DNA of 64,000 nucleotides from Barnesiella propionica (lineage in GTDB: Bacteria; Bacteroidota; Bacteroidia; Bacteroidales; Barnesiellaceae): contig NZ_JAOQJK010000010.1 of the NCBI RefSeq assembly GCF_025567045.1, positions 62,001-126,000 of the forward strand, written 5' to 3'. Positions 63,963-64,000 of this stretch are shown piece after piece (the first letter of the stretch is position 1; each line of letters opens with the position of its first letter). Both the position numbers and the translations under genes were made by a program. The notes under the pieces were generated by a model. The model had not been told where the DNA came from and did no database searches. It saw nothing but the letters and a program-made list of their open reading frames with translations.

Positions 63963-64000
63963 AACATGCAGTGCACATATCCAGAGGAACACGGTATGCC
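63959..64000 (+). CDS. Start of a downstream gene, probably the ABC permease (partial)
   Basis: An ATG overlapping the btuF stop opens 14 codons (MKHAVHISRGTRYA) before the window ends. Position and coupling suggest a BtuC/FecCD permease, but no family feature is visible yet. Confidence 0.4.
   Translation, partial: MKHAVHISRGTRYA

Overview
The window looks like a chromosomal segment of a Bacteroidales bacterium. The order-level signs are TAnnTTTG-type -7 promoter boxes, few Shine-Dalgarno sites, lipoproteins with short signal peptides, TamL (the lipoprotein form of TamA), a type IX secretion plug-family protein, BACON domains, BtuG, DUF4491, DUF5053 and a DUF4105/Lnb protein. I cannot name the genus safely. 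Intergenic DNA is strongly AT-rich and many genes end in long perfect hairpins that serve both strands.

Layout. 0-6 kb: a PerR-like Fur regulator with rubrerythrin (peroxide defence), a glycosyltransferase/metallophosphatase pair, small membrane and secreted proteins, ilvE, and a lipocalin-like lipoprotein. 6.4-11 kb: the phosphate system, pstS divergent from pstC-pstA-pstB-phoU; PstC carries a PstS-like insert. 11-18.5 kb: dnaE, thioredoxin, gdhA and a CCA-adding-type nucleotidyltransferase. 18.5-26.5 kb: a TIKI/ChaN-like lipoprotein, a BlaI/BlaR1-like sensor operon followed by a broken TonB-domain gene, then DUF1232, M24 peptidase, HAD phosphatase and M48 peptidase genes.

26.6-30.5 kb is a decayed accessory island ending at tRNA-Arg(CCG). 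It holds a frameshifted tyrosine recombinase, a DUF5053 gene with a tiny coiled-coil partner, a lipoprotein gene interrupted by two in-frame stops, and a small HTH module flanked by a 40-nt imperfect direct repeat.

30.6-45.5 kb: ung, a cysteine-motif protein, a GDPD/menorin-like protein, a C1 peptidase, a T9SS plug-family protein, a PepSY-like protein, the tamB-tamL pair, and an ECF sigma/anti-sigma operon with a putative outer-membrane barrel. 45.6-53.3 kb: a KamA-family radical SAM protein, a four-gene envelope operon (LPP20 lipoprotein, LPP20/DUF5683 protein, BACON/LamG lipoprotein, transglutaminase-like protein with 11-residue repeats), and an XRE regulator. 53.9-64 kb: secA, an alkaline-phosphatase-superfamily protein, Lnb, an exported nitroreductase, an M15-like DUF5715 lipoprotein, and the start of a probable cobalamin uptake operon (btuG, btuF, start of a likely permease).

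The best candidates for something undescribed are the four-gene LPP20/DUF5683/BACON/transglutaminase operon, the PstS-like insert in PstC, and the repeat-flanked HTH module next to tRNA-Arg. No CRISPR array, rRNA or intact insertion sequence was seen.
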